Positions 6,267 through 13,154 of a DNA stretch of 17,299 bases are shown in pieces. The DNA is from Palsa-506 sp050013415. GTDB lineage: Bacteria; Actinomycetota; Actinomycetes; Streptosporangiales; Streptosporangiaceae. Location: positions 1 to 17,299 of the forward strand of contig JBEKFH010000052.1 in the NCBI GenBank assembly GCA_050013415.1, in the 5' to 3' direction. A program made the position numbers and the translations under genes. A model generated the notes under the pieces. The model searched no databases and was not told the DNA's origin. It was given only the letters and a program-made list of their open reading frames with translations. The first letter of the stretch is position 1. Each line of letters starts with the position of its first letter.

Positions 6267-7571
6267 TCACCAGGTCTCGGCGGTCCGCAGCGCGACGACG
6301 CGCTGCACGGAAGCCAGGAAGTCACCCTTGCTCAGCGCGCCGTCGCGGAGGCCGCCGGCCAGGCCGTCCAGCGCCCTGATGCCCTCGCCAGGATGCTGGC
6401 TGGCGCAGAGCAGCAGGTCCATCCCGGCCGACGCCGCCAGCACGCCGCGGCGGGCGATGGTGCCGTAGTGCTCAAGCGCCCCGGCGCCCAGCGCGTCGGT
6501 GATGGTGACGCCGGTGAAATCGAGCCGCTGGCGCAGCTCGCCCTGGACGATCGCGGCGGACAGCCCCGCTGGCCTACCAGAGCCGAGGCCCGGGTAGGCC
6601 GCCCAGGAGACCATCACCAGCCGGACTCCCGCCGCGATGGCCGCCGTATAGGGCAACTCGTCGACCGACTGGATGGTCGCTCTTGACAGGTTCAGCGTCA
6701 CCGGGCGCAGGTCGGTGTCCTGGGACTTCCTGGCCGCGCCGAGGCCGGGGAAATGCTTGCTGGTAGCGGCCACGCCCGTGTCCTGCTGAGCGGTGATGAA
6801 GTCAGCGCCGAGCGAGGCGACCGCGACGGCATTCCTGCCGTAGGAGCGCCCGAACTCGTCGATGAAATTGCCCGCCCGGCGGTACACGTCCAGGACCGGC
6901 GCCAGGTTGACGTTGATGCCGACACCGCGCAGGTTGCGCCCCGCCCCGGCGCCCGCCTGCCGGGCTACCGCGGCCGGGTCGGCCGATTCGCCGATCTGCT
7001 GCTCCGACAAGCCTGGCGCACCGGACAGGCGGCGGACGATGCCGCCTTCCTGGTCGGTCATCAGCAGCAGCGGTTCCCTGACCGGGTTGTACCTGCTCAT
7101 GGCGGCCTGCTGCAGCTCGGCGACGACCCGCCTGAGCTGCGGCTTGCTGCGGATGTTGCCGCCGAAGAAGACAACACCGGCGGCCTGGCCACGGCGGATC
7201 CTGCGCAGCAGGCTGGCGGGCGGGGTAAGGCCGCCATAGCTGTAGATGACCCGCTGCCCGGCCAGCTGCCGGATGGACAGCGGAGGCAGCGCCGGGCCTG
7301 ATCCCGGTGCCGCGGTGCCCGGCAGGCCGGCCGCCCCACGGGCTTCGTTCCCGCGCGGTATCGCGGCACCGCGGACGCTCGCGCCCAGCGCGTCCACGTC
7401 CCCGGGTGCGCCAGCACGGTCGGCAGCTGCGGCCCGGTGCGATGCCGACACCGGCGACAGGCCCTGCTGGGCTGGCCGCCCGCCACCGGCCGCGCCGTTA
7501 GCGCAGCCTGCCACGACCGTGATAGCCGCGATCGCGCAGGGAATCCGGACCCAGGACCGGGCGCGACGCAC
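6267..7571 (-). CDS. Glycoside hydrolase family 3 lipoprotein (NagZ-like beta-N-acetylhexosaminidase family)
   Basis: A 434-aa exported lipoprotein. The start GTG 7571 has GAGAGG 8 nt upstream and gives a signal peptide ending in lipobox VAGC with lipidated Cys23. Residues 24-98 are an Ala/Gly/Pro-rich linker. The GH3 N-terminal barrel follows: DQEGG at 173-177, NVNLAPVLDV at 221-229, KHFPGLGAA from 272, and GVTITDALGAGAL with the likely nucleophile Asp359. The family removes terminal N-acetylglucosamine or related beta-sugars, here outside the membrane and probably from cell-wall material. In NagZ the KHFPG loop continues to an Asp-Ser/Thr-His acid/base motif; here it reads SQDTDLRP, with Asp287 in place of His. 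Activity or specificity may therefore differ. The frame stays open upstream to 7817, but no good start or signal peptide lies there. Confidence 0.9.
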   Translation of the reverse strand: MRRARSWVRIPCAIAAITVVAGCANGAAGGGRPAQQGLSPVSASHRAAAADRAGAPGDVDALGASVRGAAIPRGNEARGAAGLPGTAAPGSGPALPPLSIRQLAGQRVIYSYGGLTPPASLLRRIRRGQAAGVVFFGGNIRSKPQLRRVVAELQQAAMSRYNPVREPLLLMTDQEGGIVRRLSGAPGLSEQQIGESADPAAVARQAGAGAGRNLRGVGINVNLAPVLDVYRRAGNFIDEFGRSYGRNAVAVASLGADFITAQQDTGVAATSKHFPGLGAARKSQDTDLRPVTLNLSRATIQSVDELPYTAAIAAGVRLVMVSWAAYPGLGSGRPAGLSAAIVQGELRQRLDFTGVTITDALGAGALEHYGTIARRGVLAASAGMDLLLCASQHPGEGIRALDGLAGGLRDGALSKGDFLASVQRVVALRTAETW

Positions 7572-7623
7572 AGTACCTGCCTCTCCGCGGGCCAGCCGTC
7601 GCGCGGGCCCTGATCCTCGTGAC

Positions 7624-7657
7624 CATGCCAGGACTGCCGTCGTGCCTGCCAGGCATG
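7624..7657 (-). promoter_or_regulatory. 5'-leader hairpin with dispersed 18-nt element (copy 1)
   Basis: CATGCCAGG (7624-7632) and CCAGGCATG (7649-7657) pair with one mismatch around a 16-nt loop. The plus-strand sequence CGTCGTGCCTGCCAGGCA at 7638-7655 recurs exactly at 14648-14665 in the carbonic anhydrase leader. Both copies have the same orientation relative to their minus-strand gene. Confidence 0.5.
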
Positions 7658-7687
7658 CCGCCGGGCAGCGCCCAGGGTACGCCTCAC

Positions 7688-7693
7688 AATCTA
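7688..7693 (-). promoter_or_regulatory. -10-like TAGATT upstream of the GH3 lipoprotein
   Basis: TAGATT on the minus strand fits TAnnnT. It lies 32 nt above the shared 18-nt element and about 117 bp above the GH3 start codon. TTGACC abuts it, so it is not spaced as a -35 element. The same hexamer lies 26 nt above the second copy of the element. Confidence 0.4.
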
Positions 7694-7873
7694 GGTCAAT
7701 GCCGCGCCTCGCACTCTCCGCATCGCGCAGGTCACTGAAAGCTGACGGCGGCGGGATGACGTTCGACGCGGGGTTCTTCCTGGAGGGCGACGCGCGTTTC
7801 GCGGACGGCGCGCGCACCAGATCCGGCTGCAGGCGACGACGCGTCCAGCGACTCCTACTGCTATCCCTCCTGA

Positions 7874-7883
7874 CCTGATCAGG
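7874..7883. repeat. Perfect 10-bp palindrome over the PPOX stop codon
   Basis: CCTGATCAGG is perfectly self-complementary and contains the TGA stop of the minus-strand PPOX gene. A further CCTGA precedes it on the plus strand. It could be a protein site or part of a 3'-end structure; no function can be assigned. Confidence 0.5.
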
Positions 7884-8322
7884 GGTTCGAGTAGACGCGG
7901 CTTGGCTCGATGAGCACGGCGGTGCGTCCCTCGGCCGCCATCACCCGGTCGTAGGTTGCCCAGTCGTCGTGGGTGCCGCCCGCTGCGGTGAAGACCGCGC
8001 GGAGCAGCGCGGGCAGCGCCGCGGCATCTAGGCCGGGCAGCGGATCGGAGGGGCCGGCCAGTTCGGCCGGCCCTTCGGCGGCCGCCCATTCCCAGCCGGC
8101 CCGGACCACGATGGTCAGCTGCGGGCGGGCCCGCAGGTTGGCCAGCTTGCGGCTGCCGCCCCGCGCGACCAGGCCGACCACTGGCCTCCTGGTGACCGGG
8201 TGGTCGAGCACTCCGGCGTTCACCACCGAGGCCTGGATGGTGCCGTCCGGCCGCAGCGTGGACACCACGCACAGGCCGTGCTCACGGGCCACCAGGCGGG
8301 AGAAATCCGCGAGATCCGTCAT
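7879..8322 (-). CDS. PPOX-class flavin/F420-binding split-barrel oxidoreductase
   Basis: A 147-aa protein of the pyridoxamine-5'-phosphate oxidase-like split beta-barrel fold. LAREHGLCVVSTLRPDGTIQASVVNAG, RKLANLRARPQLTIVV, and the C-terminus GGTHDDWATYDRVMAAEGR..VYSNP match, from memory, the actinobacterial TIGR03618-type group, many of which bind coenzyme F420. It is more likely an F420H2- or FMN-dependent reductase than a vitamin B6 enzyme. ATG 8322 is chosen. GTG 8328, two codons upstream, is 5 nt after GAGGA and is equally possible. The frame stays open to 8421, but that N-terminus is low-complexity and lacks family features. A nitroreductase gene lies 92 bp upstream on the same strand, so the two may be co-transcribed redox enzymes. 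Confidence 0.87.
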   Translation of the reverse strand: MTDLADFSRLVAREHGLCVVSTLRPDGTIQASVVNAGVLDHPVTRRPVVGLVARGGSRKLANLRARPQLTIVVRAGWEWAAAEGPAELAGPSDPLPGLDAAALPALLRAVFTAAGGTHDDWATYDRVMAAEGRTAVLIEPSRVYSNP

Positions 8323-8414
8323 GACCACCAGCTTCCTCGTTCCTGCCTGTCGGCTGTCGTTCCGGCCGGCCGGCGGTGAGCCACGCCTGGCCGCTGCGTT
8401 CCGGCCCGTCGTTT

Positions 8415-8930
8415 CTACCAATGCTCGCGGTGCACCATATCGGCGAACGGCCGCCTGTCTGGCTTGAGCACGGGGGACAGCGGGCGGGCCAGCGGGTAGC
8501 CGAACGAGATCAGGTAAGCGCAGCGCCTGTCCTCGGGGAAGCGCAGCAGGCGGCGGGCGTGCTCCTGATCGCCGACCCCGGCGTGGCAGCTGCCGATGCC
8601 GAGGTCGGCGGCGGCGATCATCATGCTGACCGTGGCCTGGCCCAGGTCGTATTGGGCAGCCGCGGCGCGGCGCTCATCGGACGTGATGGGGATGATCAGG
8701 GCAACCGCCGCGGCAGCCTCGGCGACGTGGCCGGCGCCCCGCCAGACGGTGGCCAGCTCGCCCAGTTCCGATCGCTTGGTGACCACGATGAAATCCCACG
8801 GCTGCCAGTTCTGCGAGGAGGGCGCCCGCCTGCCCGCCTCCAGCACCTGATCCAGGTCACGGTCGGCTATCGGCCGGCTGTCGAAGGATCGTACGTTTCG
8901 CCGCGATCTGATCGCGTCCCATGTCTCCAT
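8415..8930 (-). CDS. Nitroreductase family protein (FMN-dependent)
   Basis: A 171-aa flavoprotein of the nitroreductase fold, usually a homodimer using FMN and NAD(P)H to reduce nitro compounds, quinones or enones. WDAIRSRRNVRSFDSRPI supplies the N-terminal Arg residues that bind FMN phosphate. RRAPSSQNWQPWDFIVV, DLGQATVSMMIAAADLGIGSCHAG, and the Trp-ending C-terminus REHW are family features. The start is ATG 8930, giving the usual METWDAIRSRR beginning. GTG 8963 in the same frame would add 11 residues not typical of the family. The upstream ribosome site is weak (AGGCAGG). Divergent from the VOC gene across about 146 bp. The physiological substrate is unknown. Confidence 0.92.
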   Translation of the reverse strand: METWDAIRSRRNVRSFDSRPIADRDLDQVLEAGRRAPSSQNWQPWDFIVVTKRSELGELATVWRGAGHVAEAAAAVALIIPITSDERRAAAAQYDLGQATVSMMIAAADLGIGSCHAGVGDQEHARRLLRFPEDRRCAYLISFGYPLARPLSPVLKPDRRPFADMVHREHW

Positions 8931-8959
8931 GCGCCTGCCTGCCGCTAGCCGATGAACGG

Positions 8960-8965
8960 ACACTA
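8960..8965 (-). promoter_or_regulatory. -10-like TAGTGT for the nitroreductase
   Basis: TAGTGT on the minus strand fits TAnnnT and would give a leader of about 22 nt before ATG 8930. No -35 element is evident. In the same divergent gap, TATACG near 9006 on the plus strand is a possible, weaker box for the VOC gene. Confidence 0.3.
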
Positions 8966-9076
8966 CGGGCAGATCGTTCTTCGCCGGCTCCCGGCGCCGG
9001 CCCAGGTATACGCTGCCATGGCGATTATCGCAGGACGCCTTCCGGCTCGCTGGCAGCCGGAGATCTGGAGGACCCG

Positions 9077-9859
9077 ATGGTTACCCGCGACACTCCCTGG
9101 CCCGCCGGCACGCCGTGCTGGGTCGACCTCGCCGTCGACGACATCGGCGCGGCCACGACCTTCTACGGCGGCCTGTTCGGCTGGGACATCCAGGCAGGCC
9201 CGCCCGAGGTTGGCGGCTACGCCATGTGCCTGCAGGGCGGCAGGCCAGTGGCCGGCATCGGCCCGAAGATGGGCCCGGCGGAGATGCCGAGCGTCTGGAC
9301 CACCTATCTCGCCGCCGACAGCGCGGATGACGTGGCCGGCAAGGTCAAGGCGGCCGGGGGCCAGCTGATGATGGAGCCGATGGACGTGATGGACGTCGGC
9401 CGGATGGCGATTGCATCCGATCCCGGCGGCGCGGTCTTCGGCATCTGGCAGGCGCGCGCACATACCGGCGCGGGCGTGGCCAACGAGCCCGGCTCGCTGT
9501 GCTGGAACGAGAACATGAGCCGGGACCTGGCAGCCAACCAGGCTTTCTACCGTGCCGTCTTCGGCTATGACTACGACGACATGAGCGCGGAGGGCTTCAA
9601 GTACGCGGTCCTCAAGCTCGGCGACGAGATCGTCGGCGGCATCGGCGAGCTCCCGGCCGACGTTCCCGCCGGGGTTCCGGCGCACTGGTCGACGTACTTC
9701 GCTGTCGCGGACACGGACGCCGCGATCGTCGCGGTGACGGGACTCGGCGGCAGCCTGGTGCGGCCAGCGTGGGACAGCCCCTACGGGCGGATGGCAACCG
9801 TGAGCGACGACCAGGGCGCCGCGTTCTCGCTGATCGCCATGCCGCCAGCGGAGGGCTGA
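9077..9859 (+). CDS. VOC-superfamily protein with two glyoxalase-like domains
   Basis: A 260-aa protein made of two similar beta-alpha-beta-beta-beta domains, about residues 8-127 and 138-256. Each begins with the same pattern: CWVDLAVDDIGAATTFYGGLFGWD in the first and CWNENMSRDLAANQAFYRAVFGYDYDD in the second. Each ends with a 'gGR/R MA..sDp.GA.F' strand (GRMAIASDPGGAVFGIW and GRMATVSDDQGAAFSLI). This is the architecture of the actinobacterial CFP30B-like or 27-kDa-antigen-like family; known VOC roles include glyoxalase, dioxygenase and antibiotic-binding proteins. The activity here is unknown. GGAGGA ends 4 nt before ATG 9077, which fixes the start although the frame is open from 8921. Convergent with the exporter gene. 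Confidence 0.92.
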   Translation: MVTRDTPWPAGTPCWVDLAVDDIGAATTFYGGLFGWDIQAGPPEVGGYAMCLQGGRPVAGIGPKMGPAEMPSVWTTYLAADSADDVAGKVKAAGGQLMMEPMDVMDVGRMAIASDPGGAVFGIWQARAHTGAGVANEPGSLCWNENMSRDLAANQAFYRAVFGYDYDDMSAEGFKYAVLKLGDEIVGGIGELPADVPAGVPAHWSTYFAVADTDAAIVAVTGLGGSLVRPAWDSPYGRMATVSDDQGAAFSLIAMPPAEG

Positions 9860-9916
9860 GCTGGCGATTCAGGGCCGGGCTTAAGCCGCTCAGGGCTGAG
9901 TTCCCGCTGCTCGGGC
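9857..9916 (+). repeat. Degenerate repeat starting in the VOC stop codon, ~20-bp unit x 3
   Basis: TGAGCTGGCGATTCAGGGC (9857-9875, beginning with the real stop), a 21-nt unit at 9876-9896 ending in CTCAGGGC, and TGAGTTCCCGCTGCTCGGGC (9897-9916) share their ends. The middle unit contains the perfect palindrome GGCTTAAGCC (9878-9887). The copies are more diverged than in the other arrays. This fills most of the 82-bp gap to the convergent exporter gene. Confidence 0.55.
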
Positions 9917-9941
9917 GTGTCCCGCCAGGCTGGCCTGCGGC

Positions 9942-11393
9942 TCACGGCGTGGCGGCGGGCACCCTGGCGGTCTCCGGATCGAGGCGGGCCGCCGTGCTCG
10001 CCGCGGTACGCCTGGCCCACCGGCCGCTGGTGAGCAGGCCGAAGCCGAGCACCGAGGCACCGCAGCCCGCGATGATCCACCAGCCCACGTGACTGGCGCT
10101 GGCGAAGCCGGTCCGCAGCGGGCCGGTCATGGATGAGATGACCGCCGATCCCATCACCGCGACGCCGAGCGACGAGCCGACCTGACGGCTGGTGGAGGCG
10201 ATTGCCGCCGCCACGCCGGCCTGCGACCTGGGCATCCCGGACACTGCCGTGTTGGTGATCGGCGCGTTAACCGCGCCGAAGCCGATGCCGAACATCACGT
10301 AGGCGGCGATCAGCCATCTGGTCGAGGTTGTCGCGGTGAGGCCAGTGAGCATGATCGCGCTGATGGTGATCGCGACACCGGCCACGATCAGCGGCAGCCG
10401 CGGTCCCCTGGCGCCGACGACCCGCCCCGACAACGGCGCGAGGATCACCGTCATGGCAGCCATCGGAAGCGTGTACAGCCCGGCGTGGAACGCCGAGTAG
10501 CCGCGCACTTCCTGCAGGTAAAGGGTGTTGAGGAAGAGGAAGCCGCCCAGCGCGGCGAAGGCGCTGACCGCGATCACGGTGGCGCCGGAGAACGGCGCGC
10601 TCCGGAAGAAACGCACGTCGATCAGCGGCTCGTCGCGGCGCGGCTCGTAGGTCAGCAGGGCGATGGCCGCGACCGCCGCGAGCGCGAAGAAGCCGAGAAT
10701 CCTGACCGACGACCAGCCGGCGTTCGGGCCCTCGATGATCGCGTAGGTCAGCGACGCCAGCATCACGATGACGAGCAGCTGGCCGAACGGGTCTACCCGG
10801 CGCGCATGGGGGGCCCTGGACTCGGGCACGAACAGCGCGGTGAGGATGAGCGCCGCCACGCCGACCGGGATGTTCACCCAGAAGATCCCGCGCCAGCCGA
10901 CCGTCTGCACCAGGATGCCGCCGGCCAGCGGGCCGAGCGCCATGCTGATCCCGACCACGCCGCCCCATATCCCGATCGCGCGGGCGCGCTCGGCTGGCTT
11001 GGTGAAGGTGTTCGTGATGATGGACATGGCCACCGGGTTCAGCATCGAGCCGCCGATGGCCTGCAGCATCCGGAACACCACCAGCCAGCCAAGCCCCGGC
11101 GCCAGGCTGCAGAGCAGCGAGCCGAGCGTGAAGGCCGCCAGGCCGGTCTGGAAGGTCGCGCGCCGCCCCAGCCGGTCCGCGGTCGAGCCTGACAGCATCA
11201 GCAGGCTGGCCAGCGTGAGCGTGTACGCATCGATGATCCACTGCAGACCGGAAACCGGGGCGTGCAGGGAGTGCTGGATCGACGGCAGCGCGACGTTCAC
11301 GATCGTGACGTCCAGGCCGACGATGAGCAGGCTCATGCAGCAGATCGCCAGGATCAGGTTCCGGCGCCGGCTGCTGAGCTCCATCTCGGCCAT
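9942..11393 (-). CDS. DHA2-family (14-TM) MFS drug-type exporter
   Basis: A 483-aa inner-membrane proton/drug antiporter of the EmrB/QacA type. Fourteen hydrophobic segments can be counted. LDVTIVNVALP in TM1 (motif D1), GSTADRLGRRATF after TM2 (motif A), RMLQAIGGSML in TM4 (motif B) and GISMALGPLAGGILV with WRGIFWVNIPVG in TM5-TM6 (motif C) mark it as an antiporter of this family. Substrates cannot be predicted. The start is ATG 11393, with GTG 11394-11396 directly before it as an alternative. GGGAGG lies 10 nt before that GTG, and CATACT ends 7 nt before ATG, so both leadered and leaderless starts are possible. It is divergent from the YdeI-type gene. No adjacent TetR or MarR regulator gene is present. 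Confidence 0.94.
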   Translation of the reverse strand: MAEMELSSRRRNLILAICCMSLLIVGLDVTIVNVALPSIQHSLHAPVSGLQWIIDAYTLTLASLLMLSGSTADRLGRRATFQTGLAAFTLGSLLCSLAPGLGWLVVFRMLQAIGGSMLNPVAMSIITNTFTKPAERARAIGIWGGVVGISMALGPLAGGILVQTVGWRGIFWVNIPVGVAALILTALFVPESRAPHARRVDPFGQLLVIVMLASLTYAIIEGPNAGWSSVRILGFFALAAVAAIALLTYEPRRDEPLIDVRFFRSAPFSGATVIAVSAFAALGGFLFLNTLYLQEVRGYSAFHAGLYTLPMAAMTVILAPLSGRVVGARGPRLPLIVAGVAITISAIMLTGLTATTSTRWLIAAYVMFGIGFGAVNAPITNTAVSGMPRSQAGVAAAIASTSRQVGSSLGVAVMGSAVISSMTGPLRTGFASASHVGWWIIAGCGASVLGFGLLTSGRWARRTAASTAARLDPETARVPAATP

Positions 11394-11438
11394 CACGGCA
11401 AGTATGCCTCCCGTCAGTTGCGGGATGAAAACTAACTA

Positions 11439-11455
11439 CCGCGCGGACCGCGCGG
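11439..11455. promoter_or_regulatory. 17-bp palindrome in the exporter/YdeI divergent promoter region
   Basis: CCGCGCGG-A-CCGCGCGG is two copies of a self-complementary 8-mer around one base, so it is both a direct and an inverted repeat. It borders the AT-rich AAAACTAACTAC (11428-11439), which contains AACT twice in tandem. It lies about 45 bp from the exporter start and 36 bp from the YdeI start, where an operator would be expected. Chance is possible at this GC content. Confidence 0.35.
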
Positions 11456-11491
11456 GCGTACTCACCCCCGCCGTCGTGGTTGACTGCCTGC

Positions 11492-12070
11492 ATGGCGCTC
11501 GACAGCCTCCCCGTCGTCAGCTTCGACTCCGCTGCCGCCTGGGAATCCTGGCTTGAGGCACGGCACGCGTCCTCTCCCGGCGCCTGGCTCAAGATCGCGA
11601 AGAAGAACGGCGGCAGGCGCACGATCACCTATCCCGAGGCGCTCGAGGGCGCGCTGTGCTTCGGCTGGATCGACGGCCAGAAGGGCGCGCTCGACGACGA
11701 GTACTGGCTGCAGCGGTTCAGCCCGCGCAAGCCGCGCAGCCGGTGGTCGCGGATCAACACGCAGAAGGCAGCCGAGTTAATCGAGTCCGGGCGGATGCGG
11801 CCCGCCGGGCTCGCGGAAGTGGAGCGGGCGAAGGCGGACGGCCGGTGGGCGGCGGCCTACGAGCCCCAGTCGGCCATCACCGTCCCCGACGACCTGGCGG
11901 CCCAACTTGCGGCCAATGACCAGGCGAGGGAGTTCTTCGCGACCCTCAGCAGCGTCAACCGCTACGCGATCCTGTACCGGATCGCTGCCGCCCGGCAGCC
12001 GGAGACCAGGGCCCGGCGGATAGCCAGGTACGTCGCGATGCTGGCGGACGGCCAGACGATCCACCCGTAA
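11492..12070 (+). CDS. YdeI/OmpD-associated family protein
   Basis: A 192-aa soluble protein. W..WL..RH..SPGAWLKIAKKNGG near the N-terminus, then TYPEALEGALCFGWIDGQKGALDDEYWLQRFSPRKPRSRWSRINTQKAAELIESGRM, is the signature of the YdeI/OmdA-like family. Its biochemical role is unclear; members have been linked to stress or bacteriocin resistance. ATG 11492 is chosen because family proteins begin near this point. A TTG at 11480 is in frame. No ribosome site is visible, and TTGACT ends 6 nt before the ATG. The stop codon is the first three bases of a five-unit tandem repeat. Divergent from the exporter. Confidence 0.9.
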   Translation: MALDSLPVVSFDSAAAWESWLEARHASSPGAWLKIAKKNGGRRTITYPEALEGALCFGWIDGQKGALDDEYWLQRFSPRKPRSRWSRINTQKAAELIESGRMRPAGLAEVERAKADGRWAAAYEPQSAITVPDDLAAQLAANDQAREFFATLSSVNRYAILYRIAAARQPETRARRIARYVAMLADGQTIHP

Positions 12071-12190
12071 CTGGCACGGCAGGCTTTCCGCCTAACGAGG
12101 CAGCAGGCTGTCGTCGTAACGGGCACGGCAGGCTTCCGCCCTAGCGGGCACGGCAGGCAATCCCCCGTAACGGGCACGGCTGGCTGCCGC
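12068..12190 (+). repeat. Stop-codon-led tandem repeat, ~25-bp unit x 5
   Basis: Five units of 25, 24, 25, 26 and 23 bp start at 12068, 12093, 12117, 12142 and 12168. The core is TAACGGGCACGGCAGGCTTC. Each unit begins with TAA or TAG, and the first TAA is the real stop of the YdeI-type gene. Because unit lengths differ, the five stops fall in all three frames. The rest of the gap to 12328 shows no gene. Confidence 0.92.
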
Positions 12191-12328
12191 AACCGCGCTG
12201 CCCGGCTCCGTCAGGCCGTCAAACATCTCGCCGAAGTCTTCAATGCCGAGTTGCCCGTGGCCCGCGCCCCCCGTATCCCGGCGGCCGTTCCTGGCCGATG
12301 ATGGCATGGGGAGAGACGGAGGTCGGTG

Positions 12329-12988
12329 ATGACAGAGTCAGTGGCGGACCTGCTCAGCAGGCTCCGCTTCGTCGGCGGGCCGGTGGAAACGCTCTATCTC
12401 AACCAGCCCCGGGTCCGGGAGAGCTTCGTCGGACAACTCGGGGCAATCGACTCCTTCACCCGGAGCACCGACAAGGAAGGGAGCGTGGAGGCACCCGTCA
12501 TCAAGATCGGCGCCGCGATGACGGCGGAATCAGGCGTGACATGGACACTCACCGACCCGACCGCCCAGGTCCTGGTGCTGCATGCCGCGCTGCAGATGCA
12601 GGGCTCGGTGCACGCCCTGGACGGCGCGTCTCCCGGGCAGTACGTGGACTTCACCGGCAGGGGCGCGATTTCCCGTCCCGGCATGCTCGACGCCGGACAT
12701 CAGGCGGCATTACGAGAACGGCCTGGTCTTTATGCGGCGCTTGAGGCCGAGCGCGCCGCCCAGGAGAACGTCTTGCGCATGATGGAGGGCCAGGCGGCGG
12801 CGATGTGGCTCCTCACGCTCGACGATGGCCCCGCATTGTGCGCAGCCGTCCTCAATGACTGCTGGCTGAGCCCGTCATCTTCGTCGTGGATGACCGGCTG
12901 CCGCTGGCGGATGTTCGCGATGTTCCGCCGAGTGCATGAGACGGGAATCCCGCTGCTAGCGGCGCTCCACATCGGCGTCCAGTGGTGA
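12329..12988 (+). CDS. Uncharacterised protein with two compensated internal frameshifts
   Basis: A 219-aa frame starting at ATG 12329, 6 nt after GGAGG (GTG 12326 is too close to it). The N-terminal part VETLYLNQPRVRESFVGQLGAIDSF recalls DUF6414-like proteins, but that match is tentative. From about 12692 to 12742 the annotated frame has poor codons, including TTA, with G/C in the third position of only 6 of 17 codons. The +1 frame there reads PDIRRHYENGLVFMRRL with 15 of 17. From about 12859 to 12919 the annotated frame gives CWLSPSSSSWMTGCRW, while another frame gives LLAEPVIFVVDDRLPLADVR. The flanking parts (AERAAQENVLRMMEGQ, FRRVHETGIPLLAALHIGVQW) look normal. Net frame is restored each time. 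No function is assigned. Confidence 0.72.
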   Translation: MTESVADLLSRLRFVGGPVETLYLNQPRVRESFVGQLGAIDSFTRSTDKEGSVEAPVIKIGAAMTAESGVTWTLTDPTAQVLVLHAALQMQGSVHALDGASPGQYVDFTGRGAISRPGMLDAGHQAALRERPGLYAALEAERAAQENVLRMMEGQAAAMWLLTLDDGPALCAAVLNDCWLSPSSSSWMTGCRWRMFAMFRRVHETGIPLLAALHIGVQW

Positions 12989-13110
12989 GACTGACCGGAC
13001 GGCTGCCAGGCCAGCCCGGTGGGTGGTCGGGCGCGTGGTGAGGTCCCGCGGCTGGCCCGGAGCGATCGACGATCCGCTGGCAACGACCCGGGATGCGTGA
13101 TCAGCCGGGA

Positions 13111-13139
13111 AATGTTGATAAAACTTAAGGGTAACCAAT
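13111..13139 (+). promoter_or_regulatory. AT-rich promoter-like island before the PAC2 gene
   Basis: About 29 bp are markedly AT-rich within a GC-rich gap and contain TTGATA (13115-13120) and CTTAAG. No -10 element lies at a good distance from TTGATA, so only a general promoter location is claimed. The rest of the gap 12989-13154 shows no gene. Confidence 0.3.
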
Positions 13140-13154
13140 GCGGAAGGCGGGAAC

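Larger units (their letters stand above)
7572..7878 (-). other. 307-bp non-coding leader of the GH3 gene
   Basis: No convincing gene is seen. The stretch holds the GH3 ribosome site, a hairpin with an 18-nt element shared with the carbonic anhydrase leader (7638-7655), a TAGATT box (7688-7693), and a strong AGGAGGG sequence on the minus strand near 7865-7871 that has no start codon at a usable distance. Confidence 0.6.

Noticed and set aside
6118..6468. Plus-strand frames over the P-loop and GH3 genes.
   Set aside because: They cross two minus-strand genes with clear catalytic motifs and have no recognisable product.
7572..7817. An 82-codon N-terminal extension of the GH3 frame.
   Set aside because: It would bury the lipoprotein signal peptide. 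GTG 7571 has a good ribosome site and gives a proper lipobox.
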